Assembly (NCBI RefSeq): GCF_037622515.1
Contig: NZ_JBBJCN010000001.1
Coordinates: forward strand, 744,001 to 808,000
Direction of reading: 5' to 3'
Length of the DNA: 64,000 nucleotides
Source of the DNA: Paradesertivirga superstes
Lineage (GTDB): Bacteria; Bacteroidota; Bacteroidia; Sphingobacteriales; Sphingobacteriaceae
The notes beneath the pieces are model-generated. The model did no database searches. It was given only the letters and a program-made list of their open reading frames with translations, and was not told the origin of the DNA. The translations under genes and the position numbers were made by a program. Below, one piece after another: positions 1 to 10,700 of the stretch; within the stretch, counting starts at the first letter, position 1, and every line of letters starts with the position of its first letter.

Positions 1-2700
1 GTCTGCAAAACGAACATCACCACCTTGAAGTCCTACCAACATACCATCAGACATCCTGTTGGTGAGGCCGGAATCTTCTGCTTCAGCACTTGTTGAATAA
101 ACTCCATTTGTTAGGTAGCCATAGAACAAATTCGAACTTCTTCCCACTTCAGTAAGGATCGCCGCACCGGCCAGATAATCTCCATCTGAGATAATTCTTC
201 CGCCTGATAAGCTGGTAACTTTATTCTTATAATGGCCCAATGTGATACCCATATCCCATTTTAGTTGTCTATTAATAAGTCGGGTATCAATTGAAAGGTC
301 GATCCCATTAGTGCGCATACTACCCGAGTTGGAAACAGATAAATCAAATCCGCTGGCAGAAGGGACATCGTCATAGGTCAGCATGTCTCTGGTATTATTG
401 CTGTAAATATCAAAACTAACTTTAAAACGCTCGTCAAATAAGGATACATCAACGCCTCCGTTTAATTTCTCAATCGTTTCCCATTTCAACTGGGTATTTC
501 CAACATTTCCGCGAATATAGCCTTTAAGCCCATACAAGCTCTGGCCAACATAGTAAGGAAGAGCAGCATAATTACCAATATCATCATTGCCGGTAAGTCC
601 GTAGCTTGCTCGGAATTTCAGGAAGTTGATAAAATCAACTGGTTTAAAAAATTCTTCAGACGACACTAGCCAGGCGGCAGCCACAGACGGCATCATCGCG
701 AATTTATTTCCATTAAAAGTTAAAACGTCTGGAATATCCTTTCCAAACCTTGATGAACCATCTATTGCAGCGTTGAAAGAAGCAAAATATTTATTTTTAA
801 AAGAATAATCGACGCTGGTATAAGTACTCAGCCAGCGCATATTACTTAGCGAGCCGCCTCCGTTTCGAAGATTTGGATTCCCGCTTCCTAAGCTTGTATA
901 GTCATCGGTCGCCGAATTATACGTAAGACCGTAGTCGCTTTCATAACGATCATCTTTAAATCGCATCCCCAGATTGGCATAAACACTGTGTTGATGGTCT
1001 TTAGACAGAAAAGAATAAGTTCCTTTGGTGTCGCTATACACAGCAAACATTCGGTCTGTATTAGTACCAATTCGGTTATCTATAACCGCTGTTCCCAAGG
1101 TATCTTGTGCTATACCGACGCTTGGAATGAACATTCGCTCTCTAACCTTATCGTAAGTAACCCCCAAAAGTGATTGAACTGAAAACTTAGGATTAAACTG
1201 GTATATAAAATTTGCAGCTGCAGAAACCCGATAAGCAGTGTTGATTCCCACCATATCTTCAATAAGGGAAGCTGGATTGCTAACAGAAAAAATATCGGAG
1301 TCAGCAAAAACGGGTGATGTCCCGCCTAAGGCACCCACCGCATTTGTACGGGTAAAAGGCGACTTTATAAGCGACAGATAAACTGGCGACGTATTGCTTC
1401 CTAACCCTTGGTTGCGGATGTTGTGAACACTATTTGTGAACGAAAGATTAGATACTGCTCTTAACTTAGGAGTTAAACGAAAATCAGCATTAAAACGGGT
1501 GAAATACCTACTCAAATTTGTATTCTTGATAATTCCCTCATTATTAAGGTATCCTAAGGATAAATTATACTTTGCTATATTATCACCGCCGGCTACATTT
1601 AAATGATAGTTTTGACTATAACTACTACTTATAGCTTCCTTTTGCCAATCTGTATTAACAAGATTATTTGGCCCGTTTTGGTATTTGAAGAAATCAGAAT
1701 TGCCGACTGAAGACGAGGCCATGTATGGCTGCGCCGCTATGGTAGCGTTAGACATACCCTGCGACTGCAAAATACTTGTTAAATAGATCCGGTAATTACT
1801 TGCATCCAAAACCGGGAGCCTGTTGGCAGAAGAATTATACCCTCCAAAAGACGAGAAATCTATTTGAGTACTTTCCATAACAGGGCGGCGAGTGGTAATT
1901 AACATAACACCATTTCCACCTTTGGTACCATAAACAGCAGCGCCGGCATCCTTAATAATCGTAATGTCCTCAATATCCTTTACATCAATATTTTCGAGTG
2001 CATTACTTGAATTTCCCAAAAAAAGCGAGTTTGCCAGTGTTTCATTATTATAAATCATACCATCCACCACAATTAAAGGCTGGTTGCTGGTGTATAATGA
2101 ATTAAATCCCCGAAGAAACATATTGGCACCTATTGACGGAGTGCCCGAACGACGCACCACATTCAATCCGGCAACTTTTCCCTGCAAATACGTATCAGGT
2201 GTCTCCTTAATGCTTTCTCCCCACATCTCTCTCGCTCTTACAGAGGAAACCGCATAGGGAATCCGGCTTTGCGAAATGGATCCGGATGGAAGCGTTACAA
2301 GAGAATACACTGAGTTATAACCGCTTTCGTAAAGTTTAATAGTTAGGGTACTTTCGCCTCTTAATGGCACTTCTTTATTTTGATATACAGTTGCTGAGAT
2401 TCGCAAAACTGCATCAAAATCCGGAACCGAAATGCTGGCCTTGCCGTTTTCATCAGTTATTGCGCCCGAGTATCCCTCAACGCTCACGTTAATACCGGAT
2501 AAAGGTTTTTTGCTGGTCGCATCGACGATCGTAAGTACTGCTTTTGGACCGGTATTTCTACTGGCAGCAACAGGAGCAGAAACACTATCTGCCTGACCAT
2601 TGGTTAAAGAGTCATTCTGCTGTGCAAAAGTGGAAAATGATACGGAGAAACATAATCCTGCGAACAGAATAACTCTTTCCGCCTTCTTAAAAATGTGCAT
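1..2700 (-). CDS. SusC/RagA-type TonB-dependent outer membrane transporter, 3' end outside window
   Basis: The reading frame begins with the ATG complementary to 2698-2700 and stays open for 900 codons to base 1, so the C-terminal part of the barrel is missing from this window. A signal peptide ends near residue 26 (SFSTFAQ). A carboxypeptidase-regulatory-like domain lies at about residues 50-115. A TonB plug follows, with the hallmark segments IVVDGMIYNN, DIEDITIIKDAGAAVYG and GGNGVMLITTRR. It starts 25 bp after the Fas1 lipoprotein gene on the same strand and is the last visible gene of the operon starting at 13217. The SusD partner expected downstream is not visible. The family imports oligosaccharides or other large nutrients through the outer membrane with TonB energy. 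The substrate cannot be read from the sequence. Confidence 0.93.
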   Translation of the reverse strand, partial: MHIFKKAERVILFAGLCFSVSFSTFAQQNDSLTNGQADSVSAPVAASRNTGPKAVLTIVDATSKKPLSGINVSVEGYSGAITDENGKASISVPDFDAVLRISATVYQNKEVPLRGESTLTIKLYESGYNSVYSLVTLPSGSISQSRIPYAVSSVRAREMWGESIKETPDTYLQGKVAGLNVVRRSGTPSIGANMFLRGFNSLYTSNQPLIVVDGMIYNNETLANSLFLGNSSNALENIDVKDIEDITIIKDAGAAVYGTKGGNGVMLITTRRPVMESTQIDFSSFGGYNSSANRLPVLDASNYRIYLTSILQSQGMSNATIAAQPYMASSSVGNSDFFKYQNGPNNLVNTDWQKEAISSSYSQNYHLNVAGGDNIAKYNLSLGYLNNEGIIKNTNLSRYFTRFNADFRLTPKLRAVSNLSFTNSVHNIRNQGLGSNTSPVYLSLIKSPFTRTNAVGALGGTSPVFADSDIFSVSNPASLIEDMVGINTAYRVSAAANFIYQFNPKFSVQSLLGVTYDKVRERMFIPSVGIAQDTLGTAVIDNRIGTNTDRMFAVYSDTKGTYSFLSKDHQHSVYANLGMRFKDDRYESDYGLTYNSATDDYTSLGSGNPNLRNGGGSLSNMRWLSTYTSVDYSFKNKYFASFNAAIDGSSRFGKDIPDVLTFNGNKFAMMPSVAAAWLVSSEEFFKPVDFINFLKFRASYGLTGNDDIGNYAALPYYVGQSLYGLKGYIRGNVGNTQLKWETIEKLNGGVDVSLFDERFKVSFDIYSNNTRDMLTYDDVPSASGFDLSVSNSGSMRTNGIDLSIDTRLINRQLKWDMGITLGHYKNKVTSLSGGRIISDGDYLAGAAILTEVGRSSNLFYGYLTNGVYSTSAEAEDSGLTNRMSDGMLVGLQGGDVRFAD

Positions 2701-2725
2701 AGTTGTCAATTTATAATAGCGTTTT

Positions 2726-4270
2726 CTAATTTGTAACAGGAATAAGTCTGATATAATCCAGGACCAGGTTATTGAGTCCGGCTGCAACCGACTCATTATT
2801 ACTTACAAGGAATATAGATTCATTTCCGAATTTATCTACTTGATAGGTCCCGATGTACTGTTCTTCATATTTTGGCACATATTTTCTTCGGCCGACAATA
2901 GGAGCTGGCAAAACTTCTTGAGCCTCAACATATTTATAAGGTAAATCTGTAGCGCTAAACATCTTAAAGGCAATCCGCTGCTGAAAAAAAGTGAGCGGGC
3001 GTTCTACAGTGCTTGGTGCAATTGGAGCAGGCGGAACCAAATCATAATCGCGCATTGCACGCCAGTAAACTTTGTATTTTACACTATTAAGTCGCGTTCT
3101 GTATTCATACCATGAACGGAGATTCGCCAAATTCGTGCTCCTCTGTTGAGTATAGGTTGTAATGCCATCAGGATTTCTTCGAGTATAGCGAGCATTTGCA
3201 GTTGAAGCTGAAACGGAAACAGAGCTTTCACCCTGAATAATAATTTCCCCTAAAAATTTAGATGTACTATATTTAATACTACTCACTACATATGCAATTC
3301 CGTTACTCAAACGGTGGGTTTCGATTATTGACGAAGGATTTAAATGAACATTAACTCCACGGACAGAAAGCATAGAATCTGGTAAATTACCTGGCAGAAA
3401 TAATCCTTTAAAAGCAAGGTTCTCTACAATATGGTTACGGGTAATAAATCTGCTACTATCCTCTTTATAGATCCCTTGATTGTTATAGGCCTTAAAATAA
3501 GGCAGCAACTTATTCTCTTCAGCTAAAAATGCATCATCCTTCAATACAACATAGGTAAACAAGGAATCTTCAGTATTAATCTGAGCAGTATTTCTTAAAT
3601 ATGAATTTCTGATAATTGAATCCGTACCAGCTTCATATAGTGGCTTTCCCGTATCAGGATCGATCCCTAAGACAACACCGCCTCCAGGGTTGACAACCTT
3701 TCTATCAAATGATTTGATATGCGAAAGCAGCTTTGGAGCAACACCGGAACTTTCAATATACTCGTAAATATTTAACTTTGGAATGATGGCCCCATCGATG
3801 ATGTGTAAAACCCCGTTACCTACATAGATATTCGATTTAGAAATCTCGATATCTTCTACAGTGAAACTGGAAAAGAGAACCGTTTTTCCGTTGTTAAGCG
3901 ACTCCAGTCGTATAGCAGGATCCGCCATATGGGTAACATAAGACTGGTATACGATATGATTACCTACAAAAGCCTTTAATTTAACAGGGTCAGCAGGAAT
4001 TGCAGGATCCAGAAACTCCAAAGCAGCATTGGTTGGAGCCCAAATGGTGAAAGCCTTTGAGGTAGCCAATACGGAATCGTATTTAGTAGCATGAATGTAC
4101 TCGCTGAATATACTTAAGTCAGGATTCTTTTTGATTTCACTGAGCAGTGTTTCGGCGAGTAGAGGATCCTGTTCACCGTAATGTTCTTCCCATTTATCTT
4201 TACAACCCGATGCCATTAACAAGTAAAGTCCTAGAAGTAAAAAAACATATTTATGTATAAAACTCATCAT
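2726..4270 (-). CDS. Fasciclin (Fas1) domain lipoprotein
   Basis: A protein of 514 residues with a lipoprotein signal peptide (LLMASGC, Cys23) followed by acidic and basic residues (CKDKWEE). In Bacteroidetes this is compatible with export to the cell surface. A Fas1 domain covers about residues 40-170, with the typical FTIWAPTNAALEFL segment at 74-87 and the closing NGVLHIIDGAIIP strand. Residues ~170-335 resemble a second, degenerate Fas1 domain, and the last ~180 residues form an unassigned beta-rich region. Fas1 domains are adhesion and binding modules and no catalytic role is implied. It lies between another Fas1 gene (120 bp gap) and a SusC gene (25 bp gap), so it is probably a surface accessory protein of this SusC/D system. 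The ligand is unknown. Confidence 0.88.
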   Translation of the reverse strand: MMSFIHKYVFLLLGLYLLMASGCKDKWEEHYGEQDPLLAETLLSEIKKNPDLSIFSEYIHATKYDSVLATSKAFTIWAPTNAALEFLDPAIPADPVKLKAFVGNHIVYQSYVTHMADPAIRLESLNNGKTVLFSSFTVEDIEISKSNIYVGNGVLHIIDGAIIPKLNIYEYIESSGVAPKLLSHIKSFDRKVVNPGGGVVLGIDPDTGKPLYEAGTDSIIRNSYLRNTAQINTEDSLFTYVVLKDDAFLAEENKLLPYFKAYNNQGIYKEDSSRFITRNHIVENLAFKGLFLPGNLPDSMLSVRGVNVHLNPSSIIETHRLSNGIAYVVSSIKYSTSKFLGEIIIQGESSVSVSASTANARYTRRNPDGITTYTQQRSTNLANLRSWYEYRTRLNSVKYKVYWRAMRDYDLVPPAPIAPSTVERPLTFFQQRIAFKMFSATDLPYKYVEAQEVLPAPIVGRRKYVPKYEEQYIGTYQVDKFGNESIFLVSNNESVAAGLNNLVLDYIRLIPVTN

Positions 4271-4390
4271 TTTAAATAATTTTAAATTAGTATTAACGGA
4301 GAACTACTGCGATTTCCAAAGTAGTTCTCCGAGAGAAGCACTAATGAAATGTAAAACCATCAATTCACTAGTTGGAATAACTCATGATAT

Positions 4391-6115
4391 CTAGGGCTTT
4401 AGCATATCAGCATCGCTCTGGCCTCTCTCCTGTACCCTTCCGTTGGTCCAGAATCTTGGCCACAACTGATCTTGCCAGTCTGGCGTAACCGGTATAAATT
4501 GAATCAGATCCAGATTAAGCCTTCTATCGAAGTTAGCACTTGAGTTGTCTACAAGTTCAAACGTTACCGTATGCCGGCCGGTTGCAAAAACTACAGCTGT
4601 TCCCAATAATCGGGCAATGCTTTTTGTAACATCACTATTAGAAGGTCCCATGTAGCGTTTCCATCCCGCTATATAACGTTGCTCTTCCGTCATATCCTGT
4701 GTGCTTCCCAGTACACTTGGATCCCATCTTTTTGGAAGCAATTGATCGTTGAAATAGACCAGGAATACGTTGCCATTACTTCCTGAAGGGTAACCAATCC
4801 AGACCCTGTAGGTGCCAGCCACAAGTACGGGAGTTGTAAACACCAGGCGCTTATTGAATGATGAACCACCCATAGGGAATTCAAGGTAATCGTTCCGGTG
4901 AGTGACCTTTGACTCTGCTGCCTTAATATAGGTTACAAACTTCTGAAACTCGAATTCCTTTAAGGCACCGTTCGTTGGTACGTCCCATACGAAATTAGCT
5001 TTGTCGTAGCTGGGGTGATTAACAAATTCCGGCTGTGCGGTTACATCTAAATAGGTTGGTCTTGGAACTCGCTTAATAATATTAAAATGCTTGTTTACAG
5101 TATGAATAACACCATTAAATGCTGTAACATCTCCTTCCACAAACGAAATAGGATATCCCGGATCTGGTATAGATGGATCTACATTTAATTTTATGCTCGA
5201 ACTAGACTCAGCCGAAGTACTCAATCCCTCCTGGTATACTAAGGTCGGTATTGAAGTAGTAGATATCAGGTCGGCAAAATACCGGGCACTTGGGGAGATA
5301 TGATAAGCCACCCATCTGTTCAAGCCATCTAAAGTATCCTTGTGATTGGCACCAACAACGGAATACCTTCCGACCAACTCTTCAATACTACCCAGGTCCG
5401 CTTCTTCAAGCGCCATGTCGGTTTCAGCGAATACAGTTAGGAACCGTTGCTCAGGATTTGGGTTATTTAAAGGTGAAAAATTCAGGCTATCGTATAAACC
5501 TGTTATTTCCAAAGCCTTTGCGAATACTTCAAACTTCGGCTCGGAAGCGATCATCTCAGCAAGGGTTTTCTTTGCAGGAATCAATACATTATCAATAACA
5601 TGGATCACTCCGTTACCTACTGAAATATTTGATTGTATAATATTAGCCTGACGATTAACCACAAACGAAGTTGTAGGGTTAATCGGGTCCGGACCTGTAA
5701 CCAGATATTGACCAAACATTGTCGGTCTTCCAAGCTTACCGTCGGTAAACTGAGTAGTTTTAATTGTATCACCCTGTATTAAATGCAAACGAACAATATC
5801 CTTCCACACCGTGGCGTCAACCTCCTCAACAGAGGTTTTATTGTTAGCCTGCAAATACGTTTTTACAGCATCATTGGTAGGCAGAAAAAATGTATACGCT
5901 CCGTAGGCTTGTAAAAATCCGTCGGAATCGGTGATGTCCAGAATCTTTCTGAATTCGGAAAAATTATCGGGATATTTATCCAGAAAGCCCGTGATGTTCA
6001 CGTCTTCTGTGGTATACTCCACAATAGGGGCTTTCTTGCAGCCCGAGGCTAATATTGCCACCATGCATACTACAAGCACAGGCAATTTCAAATTGGTAGT
6101 AAAAAAAGGTTTCAT
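4391..6115 (-). CDS. Fasciclin (Fas1) domain lipoprotein with C-terminal beta-sandwich region
   Basis: A protein of 574 residues with a lipobox ILASGC (Cys26). The first Fas1 domain spans about 40-185 (YTFFLPTNDAV near 74-84 and SVGNGVIHVIDNVLIP near 165-180). A second, divergent Fas1 domain spans ~190-345 and ends in AFNGVIHTVNKHF. Residues ~355-574 contain segments such as FTTPVLVAGTYRVWIGYP and HTVTFELVDNS, which look like a carbohydrate-binding-module-like beta-sandwich; that is inference without a family match. It sits 60 bp after the SusD gene and 120 bp before the next Fas1 gene, all on the same strand. It is probably a surface-exposed accessory lipoprotein of the SusC/D pair, perhaps occupying the slot that surface glycan-binding proteins hold in other loci. 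Substrate unknown. Confidence 0.87.
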   Translation of the reverse strand: MKPFFTTNLKLPVLVVCMVAILASGCKKAPIVEYTTEDVNITGFLDKYPDNFSEFRKILDITDSDGFLQAYGAYTFFLPTNDAVKTYLQANNKTSVEEVDATVWKDIVRLHLIQGDTIKTTQFTDGKLGRPTMFGQYLVTGPDPINPTTSFVVNRQANIIQSNISVGNGVIHVIDNVLIPAKKTLAEMIASEPKFEVFAKALEITGLYDSLNFSPLNNPNPEQRFLTVFAETDMALEEADLGSIEELVGRYSVVGANHKDTLDGLNRWVAYHISPSARYFADLISTTSIPTLVYQEGLSTSAESSSSIKLNVDPSIPDPGYPISFVEGDVTAFNGVIHTVNKHFNIIKRVPRPTYLDVTAQPEFVNHPSYDKANFVWDVPTNGALKEFEFQKFVTYIKAAESKVTHRNDYLEFPMGGSSFNKRLVFTTPVLVAGTYRVWIGYPSGSNGNVFLVYFNDQLLPKRWDPSVLGSTQDMTEEQRYIAGWKRYMGPSNSDVTKSIARLLGTAVVFATGRHTVTFELVDNSSANFDRRLNLDLIQFIPVTPDWQDQLWPRFWTNGRVQERGQSDADMLKP

Positions 6116-6175
6116 AAACAGCTCTTTAGTTATTGATTAAATTAATCCGCGTAAAGGGACTTATTACTTAATGTC

Positions 6176-7690
6176 TTATCGGTAAAATGGATTCTGTGTT
6201 AAGGTCTTATCTGCCAGCAGTTCAGATTGTGGAACGGGAAAGAACCAACTGTTCTTATCCTGCAACCTCGCTTCTGCTGTTCTTTTAGCCACGTCTGGAA
6301 TATTTGTGGTTGCTACTTCAATAAGTCTTGCTTTATAGCTTTCGTCCCTTCTTGCGAAACGTAGAATATCGAACCAGCGCTTTCCTTCAAAAGCAAACTC
6401 TCGCTGTCTCTCTTCAAGAATATAATCAAGAAGTTCTGCAGAGGAAGAAGAAGCATCCACTTGCCGCTGGGTTGAACTTAGTGCTTTTGCGCGACTTCTG
6501 ATGCGATTAATAATACTAACCACCTCCATCTCGCTACCTGTAATGATGGCTAAAGCTTCTGCTTTCATCAGGAGAACATCAGCATAACGATATAGTATAT
6601 AATTGGCCACAGAAGCATCCTGACTTCTCAATTCTAATTCGTCCAATTCCACATTTCCATTTGCTCCACCATACTTCCAGATAGAAAAATTAATAGGGTG
6701 AAAAGCAACACCAGGTCCCCTTAGGTCGAAGGCTGCAGGATCAAGATCGTCCGGCGGAAAAATCTCATCCATTGTTTCTGCATTTGCTATATAATCCTTG
6801 GAGCTTGCTGAAAACATGCTATAAAACATGTTCGGCATTCCTTCTGTATATTGGAGCTCAAAAATACTTTCTGCCGAATTTCCCTGAAAATATAACTGAT
6901 GAAAGAAATCTCCACTGTTCCTTTCAGCCTGTATCAGCCCGAATCTCGAAGAATTTTGAATTGCTTCACAAGCTTCTACCACTGCAGGGTAATCGCCTTT
7001 CCAAAGATTTACATCGGCAAGTATTGCATAGGCTGCCCACTTGGTTATCCGTCCTTTATCACTCGCCACATTCTCATAGCTCTCCGGCGCATTAGATTTA
7101 GCAAATTCCAGATCCGCCAGAATTTGATTCATGATATCTGATTCGCTGCTTTTCCCTAACTTCTTGATTTGGGTATCTTCTGAAATTCCCGTCAACTGAA
7201 GAGGAACTTCTCCATAAGTTCTCAGTAGATAAAAATACATAAGGGCTCTTATCGCTTTAACCTCTGCCAGTTTCTCATTTAACTCAAGAATTTCAAATGA
7301 GGGATCTTCTTTGACTGTTTGCGGGGCGAAATCAATCACAAGATTGCAATTGTTAATTACCTTATATATATTGTTCCATTTTGCAAACTTGTTGGTAGGG
7401 AGTATATTACCCTGAATAAGATCATATTCTTCAGCCTCTAAAGAAAAACTTAAGGGAAGACTAATCATATCCCCTCGTATTTCAGACCATCTCCAAAGCT
7501 GATTTACAACAGAATTTTCGGCCATATATACATATGAACCTAGTACCGCGCTTTCCACCTGCTCTTTTGTCTTCCAGTATTCCTGCCGGATCAATCCGTC
7601 CTGGGGCTCCAGCTCAAGCCATTTATTACACGACGATGAAGAGATGATAAACAGTACTATTGTAATTTTATAAATTATGTTCTTTATCAT
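6176..7690 (-). CDS. RagB/SusD family nutrient-binding outer membrane lipoprotein
   Basis: A protein of 504 residues. The lipobox is IISSSSC (Cys21), followed by NKWLELEPQDG, a typical mature SusD N terminus. TPR-like helices occupy the first half (LAEVKAIRALMYFYLLRTYGEVPL, shown here only as the family pattern of the RAxxYFxLxxxYG type). The C terminus has the conserved EERQREFAFEGKRWFDILRF motif and ends in TLTQNPFYR. SusD proteins form the lid of the SusC barrel and bind the incoming substrate at the surface. The gene follows its SusC partner by 20 bp. No enzyme is encoded in the operon, so the bound ligand may not be a polysaccharide processed here. Confidence 0.95.
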   Translation of the reverse strand: MIKNIIYKITIVLFIISSSSCNKWLELEPQDGLIRQEYWKTKEQVESAVLGSYVYMAENSVVNQLWRWSEIRGDMISLPLSFSLEAEEYDLIQGNILPTNKFAKWNNIYKVINNCNLVIDFAPQTVKEDPSFEILELNEKLAEVKAIRALMYFYLLRTYGEVPLQLTGISEDTQIKKLGKSSESDIMNQILADLEFAKSNAPESYENVASDKGRITKWAAYAILADVNLWKGDYPAVVEACEAIQNSSRFGLIQAERNSGDFFHQLYFQGNSAESIFELQYTEGMPNMFYSMFSASSKDYIANAETMDEIFPPDDLDPAAFDLRGPGVAFHPINFSIWKYGGANGNVELDELELRSQDASVANYILYRYADVLLMKAEALAIITGSEMEVVSIINRIRSRAKALSSTQRQVDASSSSAELLDYILEERQREFAFEGKRWFDILRFARRDESYKARLIEVATTNIPDVAKRTAEARLQDKNSWFFPVPQSELLADKTLTQNPFYR

Positions 7691-7710
7691 TTTTATAATT
7701 TTAATAACTC

Positions 7711-10700
7711 CTAAAAACCTGCTGTAAGACCAAATAAAATATTCCGCGTTGGAGGAGTGTTAGACTTGTCTTGAGGATAAGTAAATGGGTCCTGATTACC
7801 CATAATAGAGATATCAGGATTCTGTCCTGTATATTTAGTCAGTGTAAACAGATTTTCAGCTGTGATATATGCACTTAAACGATCTAGTCGCAACCGGTCT
7901 ATAATTGATTTGGGAAGAGAATAACTTACTGTTAGCTGTCCCATTCTGACAAACGAAGCATCTTCCACGAACCTGTCGGATCCAAGATAGTTGAACAGTC
8001 CCTGGCCTGCTCTCGGGATATCAGTAATATCTCCGGGATTTCTCCAGCGTCTTAATACTGCAGTACTCTGATTATCGTAGCCATCCATTTTAATGGATCC
8101 CATCTTTGCAGCATTTATGATTTGGAAACCCGCTCTGTAATTGAAATAGGTTCTCAAGGTCAGTCTCCCTTTATAGGTAATAGTCTGTCCGAATCCACCG
8201 GATATTTTCGGTATACCGTTCCCTAAATACACCTGATCCATATAATTGATATTACCGTCATGATTCACGTCAACATATTCTATGTCTCCGGGCTGAAACT
8301 GGTAAAAAGTAGATGGATAATTAAAACGCATATAGATCGGATTTCCATTGGCATCTACAATAGAATTTCCACTTGCGTCTTTAGCCATTGTAGACTCTAA
8401 ATCTTTGAATACGCCCCTGGTTTTGAAACCATAAAAAGAACCGAAGGGGTTACCTAACTGGAGGAAAGTTTTATATTCCCCATTTCTGGTAATCCTTTGA
8501 CCGTTATCCCTTGGAAAATATTCGGATATTTCATTTATGACGTTTTGGTTATTGGCAAAATTGAAGTTAAAATCAACATTCCAATTTTTGGTTTTTATGG
8601 GTGTAGTAGTTAATAAAAGCTCAAATCCTGTATTGGTCATTTTACCATCATTGTTGTCTACAGAACCGAAACCACTATAGCTCGGCAATGAAATCCCCGG
8701 CACTATCATATCTCTGGTAACTTGCTTATAAACCTCAGCGTCAATTTTAATGCGGTTTTTAAAGATATTTACGTTAAACCCCAGATTGGTACCTGTTACA
8801 CGTTCTACTCTTAGACTCGTGATTTGCAGGTTTGATGATACGATGGCCGACTGCCCGGCATAGCTGCCGGAATAGCTTGCATTTAAAGGCGTTTTAAGAA
8901 AAGACGTTGGGCTGAAAATATTATAATAATCAGCATCCGGCCGATTTCCTGTAATACCCACACTCATCCTGATGGCAAAGTCATCCATCCACTTTAAATT
9001 TAACTTCTTGATTAAAGGTTCATCAGCCACATGCCACTTTCCAGAAACAGAGGGGAACGCTGAAAAGCGATACTTAGGACTTAAACCGGAATTACCATCA
9101 ACACGCAGGCCTACGTTCAAAGCATATCTGTCTAATAACTGATACTGAGATCCGAAATAAGCACCAACACTTCGACCCAAGCCTACTCCACCGCTTAAAT
9201 CGGTTTCGTCGCCATAGTACCTTCCGGGATTAGATGGATCCTGAAAAAATGCGGATGCGGTATTGGCTACCTGCAGATTAGAACGGACGTCGTTCTTCTC
9301 CCTTGCCTGTAATGAGGTAAATAATTGTAAATGATGCGCTTCCGACTTAAATTTAGGTGTATATGAAATGTCAAATTTGCCTTCAGTTACATACGAATCG
9401 CCGTCAAAATCCTGCGCGTTATTCACAATCGGATCGGAAATTGGTCTTCCTGAAACAATCTGCGGTAAAAAGTTATTACTTTTTGAGTTATTGATATCAA
9501 ACCGCACAGAAAAATTTGTACGAACTTCCGGCGAAATTCTGTATTGAAGTGCGAAGCTCGGAACCAAGCGATCGCCTGTACTTCGGCTCACGGCAGCATC
9601 TGCCATTGCTAAAGGGTTAAAATAATTGGGAAACTCCCCCTGTATATTTTCAGCGGGTGAAAAATACACGTCTGTTATGTTGCCAAAATCGTCATATAAA
9701 TAATCCGACTGGTTCGGCATTTTTATAAAAGCCTGTCCCCGGGGATTTGTGTAATTAAGGGTATTATCGATGTGGCTATATGCGAAATCAGAACGAAAGG
9801 TAATTTTATCAGATACCTGATAATCAAGATTAACCCTCGTCTTAATAGTATTTAATGAAGTTCCTACAGTTGTTCCTTTGACATTTGAATACCCTACAGA
9901 TGCATAATATTGAGCACGTTCACCACCACCTTTAATATTTACATCATGCTGTTGCGTAATTCCTGTCCGTGTTATGGCACCTAACCAGTTGGTATTTTGA
10001 CTGTAGTTGTAATAATAATAGGGATTGAATGGATCGTAGGCAAATTCAGGATTATTCTCCAAATTCATGAGAATACCAGATCTATTGCGGACCATTTCCT
10101 GGATCAGGGTGCCGTATTCATCCCCGTTAAGCATTGGGAAGGTTTTTGGCTGCCTAGATAACCCCCCTCTGAAATTAAAAGCAATCTGCGGTTTGCCAAC
10201 CGAGCCTCTTTTAGTATTGATCACAAGAACTCCGTTTGCAGCTCTGGAACCCCACAAAGCCGTAGAGGCTGCATCCTTCAATACCGTAATATCCTTTATA
10301 TCAGATGGAGCGATACTTAAGAGGTTAGCGTAACTCTGCTCATCCGCATTTCCAAAATTGAAATCAGAAGGAATTTGTGTTTCGTAGGGCATATTATCCA
10401 GGATGATAAGAGGCTGTGAATTCCCACTTAGACTTGCAGTTCCCCGGATCCGGATTGACATCCCTGCACCGGGATCTCCGGTTGTTGTTCCAAAATCGAC
10501 ACCCGGCATACGGCCGACCAGGGCCTGGTCAATAGATTGGGCTGACAGCTCTTCCAAATCCTTCGTATTTACAGTGACGGTAGCCATAGTATTATGACGT
10601 TCGCTTACATTCAGCATACCTCCAACATTTTGAGACTTGGCGCCCTGTATCACTATGGTTTCTAGCTGATTGCTACTCATTTGCAAGGAAACATTAAACG